Positions 42,332 to 43,723 of a stretch of 43,723 nt of DNA are shown here, piece after piece. The translations under genes were made by a program, and so were the position numbers. The first letter of the stretch is position 1. Each line of letters begins with the position of its first letter. This DNA is from a virus: IMG/VR virus record IMGVR_UViG_3300033571_005053, positions 1 to 43,723 of that record; one strand, written 5' to 3'. The notes beneath the pieces are model-generated. The model was given only the letters and a program-made list of their open reading frames with translations, had not been told where the DNA came from and did no database searches.

Positions 42332-42936
42332 TACTTCGGACCCTCGCCGCTGACCTGCTTTTTCTGGTCCTCGACGCTGATCTTGCGCTCCTCGGCCTTG
42401 GGCTCGACAACCGGGGTCACCACCGGCGGCACCGCAGCCGGGCAAGACTCCAGCACCTTGGCCGCCTCGGTGGAACACAGGATGATCAGCGCCTCTCTGG
42501 TGTAGCCGATGGCGGCGAAGCTGCGTGCAGTCTCACGCTTGTCGCACTCAAGATCGCGATACGACTTGCCAGCACCCACGCCAAAGCCAGCGGCGCTGAC
42601 GCCACCATTGGCGACACCCATGCAGACAGCTGACGGGAACAGCCCGCCAAGCGCTACATCCGGGGTGTTGTCGCGGGTTTTCGCAGCCTCGAACGTGATC
42701 GAGTTGTCGGCGCTGGAGTTGCTGTTGGCATTGGAGTCGCTGAACGAGCTGGACTTGCTGCCGCTGAACGATGCGCTCTTGCTGCTGCTGATCGCCAGCT
42801 GCCCCTGAGACTGCGCCTGCGCCTGCTGCTGGTGCTGAGCCTGCTGCTGATCGTGCTTTGGCGGGGTCGGCTTGGTAGCCGCAGCCGGAAACGCCAGCGT
42901 TGCGCCGATGATCGTCGTGATGATGAAACGGTTCAT
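42331..42936 (-). CDS. Secreted Gln/Ser-rich phage protein
   Basis: A 201-residue protein. Residues 1-22 form a signal peptide (MNRFIITTIIGATLAFPAAA) with an AAA-type cleavage site. A low-complexity Gln/His/Ala then Ser/Asn/Lys stretch follows (about 27-85). A compact domain then follows with SAVCMGVANGG, DLECDKRETARSFAAIGYTREALIILC and a last Cys, four Cys in all, which could make two periplasmic disulfides. I remember a phage protein family with the same phrasing (CMG, an ETARSF helix, and a terminal Cys) but no known role. The tail is Pro/Val/Lys-rich. It is probably a periplasmic or virion-linked protein; function is unknown. Confidence 0.65.
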   Translation of the reverse strand: MNRFIITTIIGATLAFPAAATKPTPPKHDQQQAQHQQQAQAQSQGQLAISSSKSASFSGSKSSSFSDSNANSNSSADNSITFEAAKTRDNTPDVALGGLFPSAVCMGVANGGVSAAGFGVGAGKSYRDLECDKRETARSFAAIGYTREALIILCSTEAAKVLESCPAAVPPVVTPVVEPKAEERKISVEDQKKQVSGEGPK

Positions 42937-42940
42937 GGTA

Positions 42941-43384
42941 TTACCCTCTGCTGATGATCTTGAATTCGGTGTTAGGAATCATGATGACTGGCTCCTCGTC
43001 TCCAGTCTGCCCACGGTCTGTCCTGCCTCCCCATCGTATGTCGTAGCCCATGCCAGTGTTCGGTGGCCACTTGCCATAGACAATCTGGTCGCCCCACTCG
43101 AACACGAGAAAGAATGGCTTGTTGGTCTGCTGTGCAAGCTGCTTCATATAGACCCACTTCGAGACCGACAGCAAGACCGTGTTGTACTCGCCCCATGCTG
43201 TCGGCCCGCGATATTTGTACTCGCCCCAGCCCAGCAAGCCGTTGTTCCTGATCAGCGCCCAGTCGCAGCGGTACAGCGAGTCATCCAGCTTCATGAGCTT
43301 GCACTGCCACTTGTCGCATAGCAGCACGCGCGCGGCATCCTCGCGGGCCAGATCTTCCGGTGTTTCGTTGCGCGGCCTAGACAT
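42941..43384 (-). CDS. Possible PD-(D/E)XK-type nuclease
   Basis: A 147-residue protein from ATG 43384, four bases downstream of the previous stop; an extra 13 residues from 43423 are possible. LYRCDWALIRNNGLLGWGEYKYR gives an Asp followed 13 residues later by Glu-x-Lys, the pattern of the PD-(D/E)XK nuclease core. It is followed by SVSKWVYMKQLAQQTNKPFFLV, a helix-strand pair as in the family. The rest (TGDEEPVIMIPNTEFKII) ends in a strand. If active, it would need a metal for DNA cleavage. The match rests on this spacing only. Nearby genes are of unknown function. Confidence 0.5.
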   Translation of the reverse strand: MSRPRNETPEDLAREDAARVLLCDKWQCKLMKLDDSLYRCDWALIRNNGLLGWGEYKYRGPTAWGEYNTVLLSVSKWVYMKQLAQQTNKPFFLVFEWGDQIVYGKWPPNTGMGYDIRWGGRTDRGQTGDEEPVIMIPNTEFKIISRG

Positions 43385-43386
43385 GG

Positions 43387-43614
43387 TTACAGCACATCCC
43401 CCATCAAATCGCTGACCAGACACATGTCATTGTTGTCAGCGTCCTCTTTATCGCCCGGATCAGTCCACTGCAGGCTGATGATGGTGTAGCACTTCACACA
43501 CTCGATCTGCCCGTTCTCGCGTATCCAAAACTGCTGTCCACCACAATTGTGTTCCCAGACCCTGACGATGCGCCGTTCCTTGAACGAGCCAAAATCAGCG
43601 ACCTTATCATTCAT
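43387..43614 (-). CDS. Small Cys-containing hypothetical protein
   Basis: A 75-residue protein from ATG 43614. A central stretch (HNCGGQQFWIRENGQIECVKCY) has one Cys followed by a CxxC pair, a partial zinc-ribbon pattern with His24-like residue nearby; the tail is acidic (DPGDKEDADNNDM). The start overlaps the end of the cut gene at the right edge by eight bases, so the group is one operon. Function is unknown. Confidence 0.6.
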   Translation of the reverse strand: MNDKVADFGSFKERRIVRVWEHNCGGQQFWIRENGQIECVKCYTIISLQWTDPGDKEDADNNDMCLVSDLMGDVL

Positions 43615-43723
43615 ACTTCACCTCGCACGCCGCCAGCGCGGCGTATTCAGCCTCTACTCGCAGTTTGTTCCCCCACCATGAAAGGGGGTCTTGATGGTAT
43701 TCGCATGCTGTGCCTGCTAGGTA
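43607..43723 (-). CDS. C-terminal end of a minus-strand gene cut by the window edge
   Basis: The minus frame is open from the right edge (43723) to the TGA at 43607-43609, giving 38 residues such as ACEYHQDPLSWWGNKLRVEAEY. The start lies outside the window. It overlaps the following start by eight bases, as expected for an operon. Too short to assign; coding reality is supported mainly by the overlap and the absence of stops. Confidence 0.45.
   Translation of the reverse strand, partial: YLAGTACEYHQDPLSWWGNKLRVEAEYAALAACEVKYE

Noticed and set aside
43670-43690. CCCCC/GGGGG inverted repeat near the right edge as a terminator
   Set aside because: Five base pairs with a nine-base loop inside an open frame and without a T run.
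1-43723. Integrase, repressor, attachment site or tRNA gene indicating a prophage
   Set aside because: None could be found on either strand; lifestyle cannot be told from this window.

Overview
The window looks like a contiguous piece of a tailed phage genome with a short, podovirus-like tail, infecting a Gram-negative host. The host call rests on a two-component spanin pair with a lipobox, an M15-type endolysin, and a predicted outer-membrane barrel gene. GC is high over most of the window. I see no integrase, repressor, tape-measure protein, tRNA or CRISPR array, and neither end is an obvious genome terminus: a gene is cut at each edge. By eye the head-tail genes resemble podoviruses with SU10/phiEco32-type portal, adaptor and nozzle proteins. 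That is pattern recognition from memory, not a search.

Plus strand, 1-5329: the end of a glycine-rich tail or fibre protein; a GT-A glycosyltransferase; an unknown beta-rich protein; an RmlB-like NDP-sugar dehydratase/epimerase; a class I methyltransferase; and the large terminase, whose GTG start overlaps the methyltransferase stop. 5332-11673 is the head module: portal, two small proteins, a GroES-like co-chaperonin, probable scaffold, a conserved structural protein, probable decoration protein and major capsid protein, followed by a strong GC hairpin. 11747-24659 holds small structural proteins, adaptors, a nozzle with a large inserted domain, an 1804-residue fibre, and two glycine-rich proteins likely to be receptor-binding tips or adhesins.

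24671-39308 begins with a small membrane protein, a short conserved phage protein and a GNAT acetyltransferase. Three probable internal or ejection proteins follow. The third is a 3814-residue giant carrying a GGDEF-type domain with its key residues, an HEIVGH zincin motif, a polyvalent-type ELQTDW module interrupted by about 670 residues, and an LPD38-like C-terminal region. 39301-40978 is the lysis cassette: M15 endolysin, two small membrane proteins (holin candidates) and a nested i-spanin/o-spanin pair.

From the right edge back to 41379 the minus strand carries a tight operon: a cut-off protein, a Cys-containing small protein, a possible PD-(D/E)XK nuclease, a secreted Gln/Ser-rich protein, two small unknowns, and an outer-membrane barrel that looks like the lipid A deacylase PagL. 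It converges on the lysis cassette, with two short weak ORFs between. The most notable items are the giant multi-enzyme protein, the PagL-like barrel, the sugar-modification cassette joined to the terminase, and the domain inserted in the nozzle.
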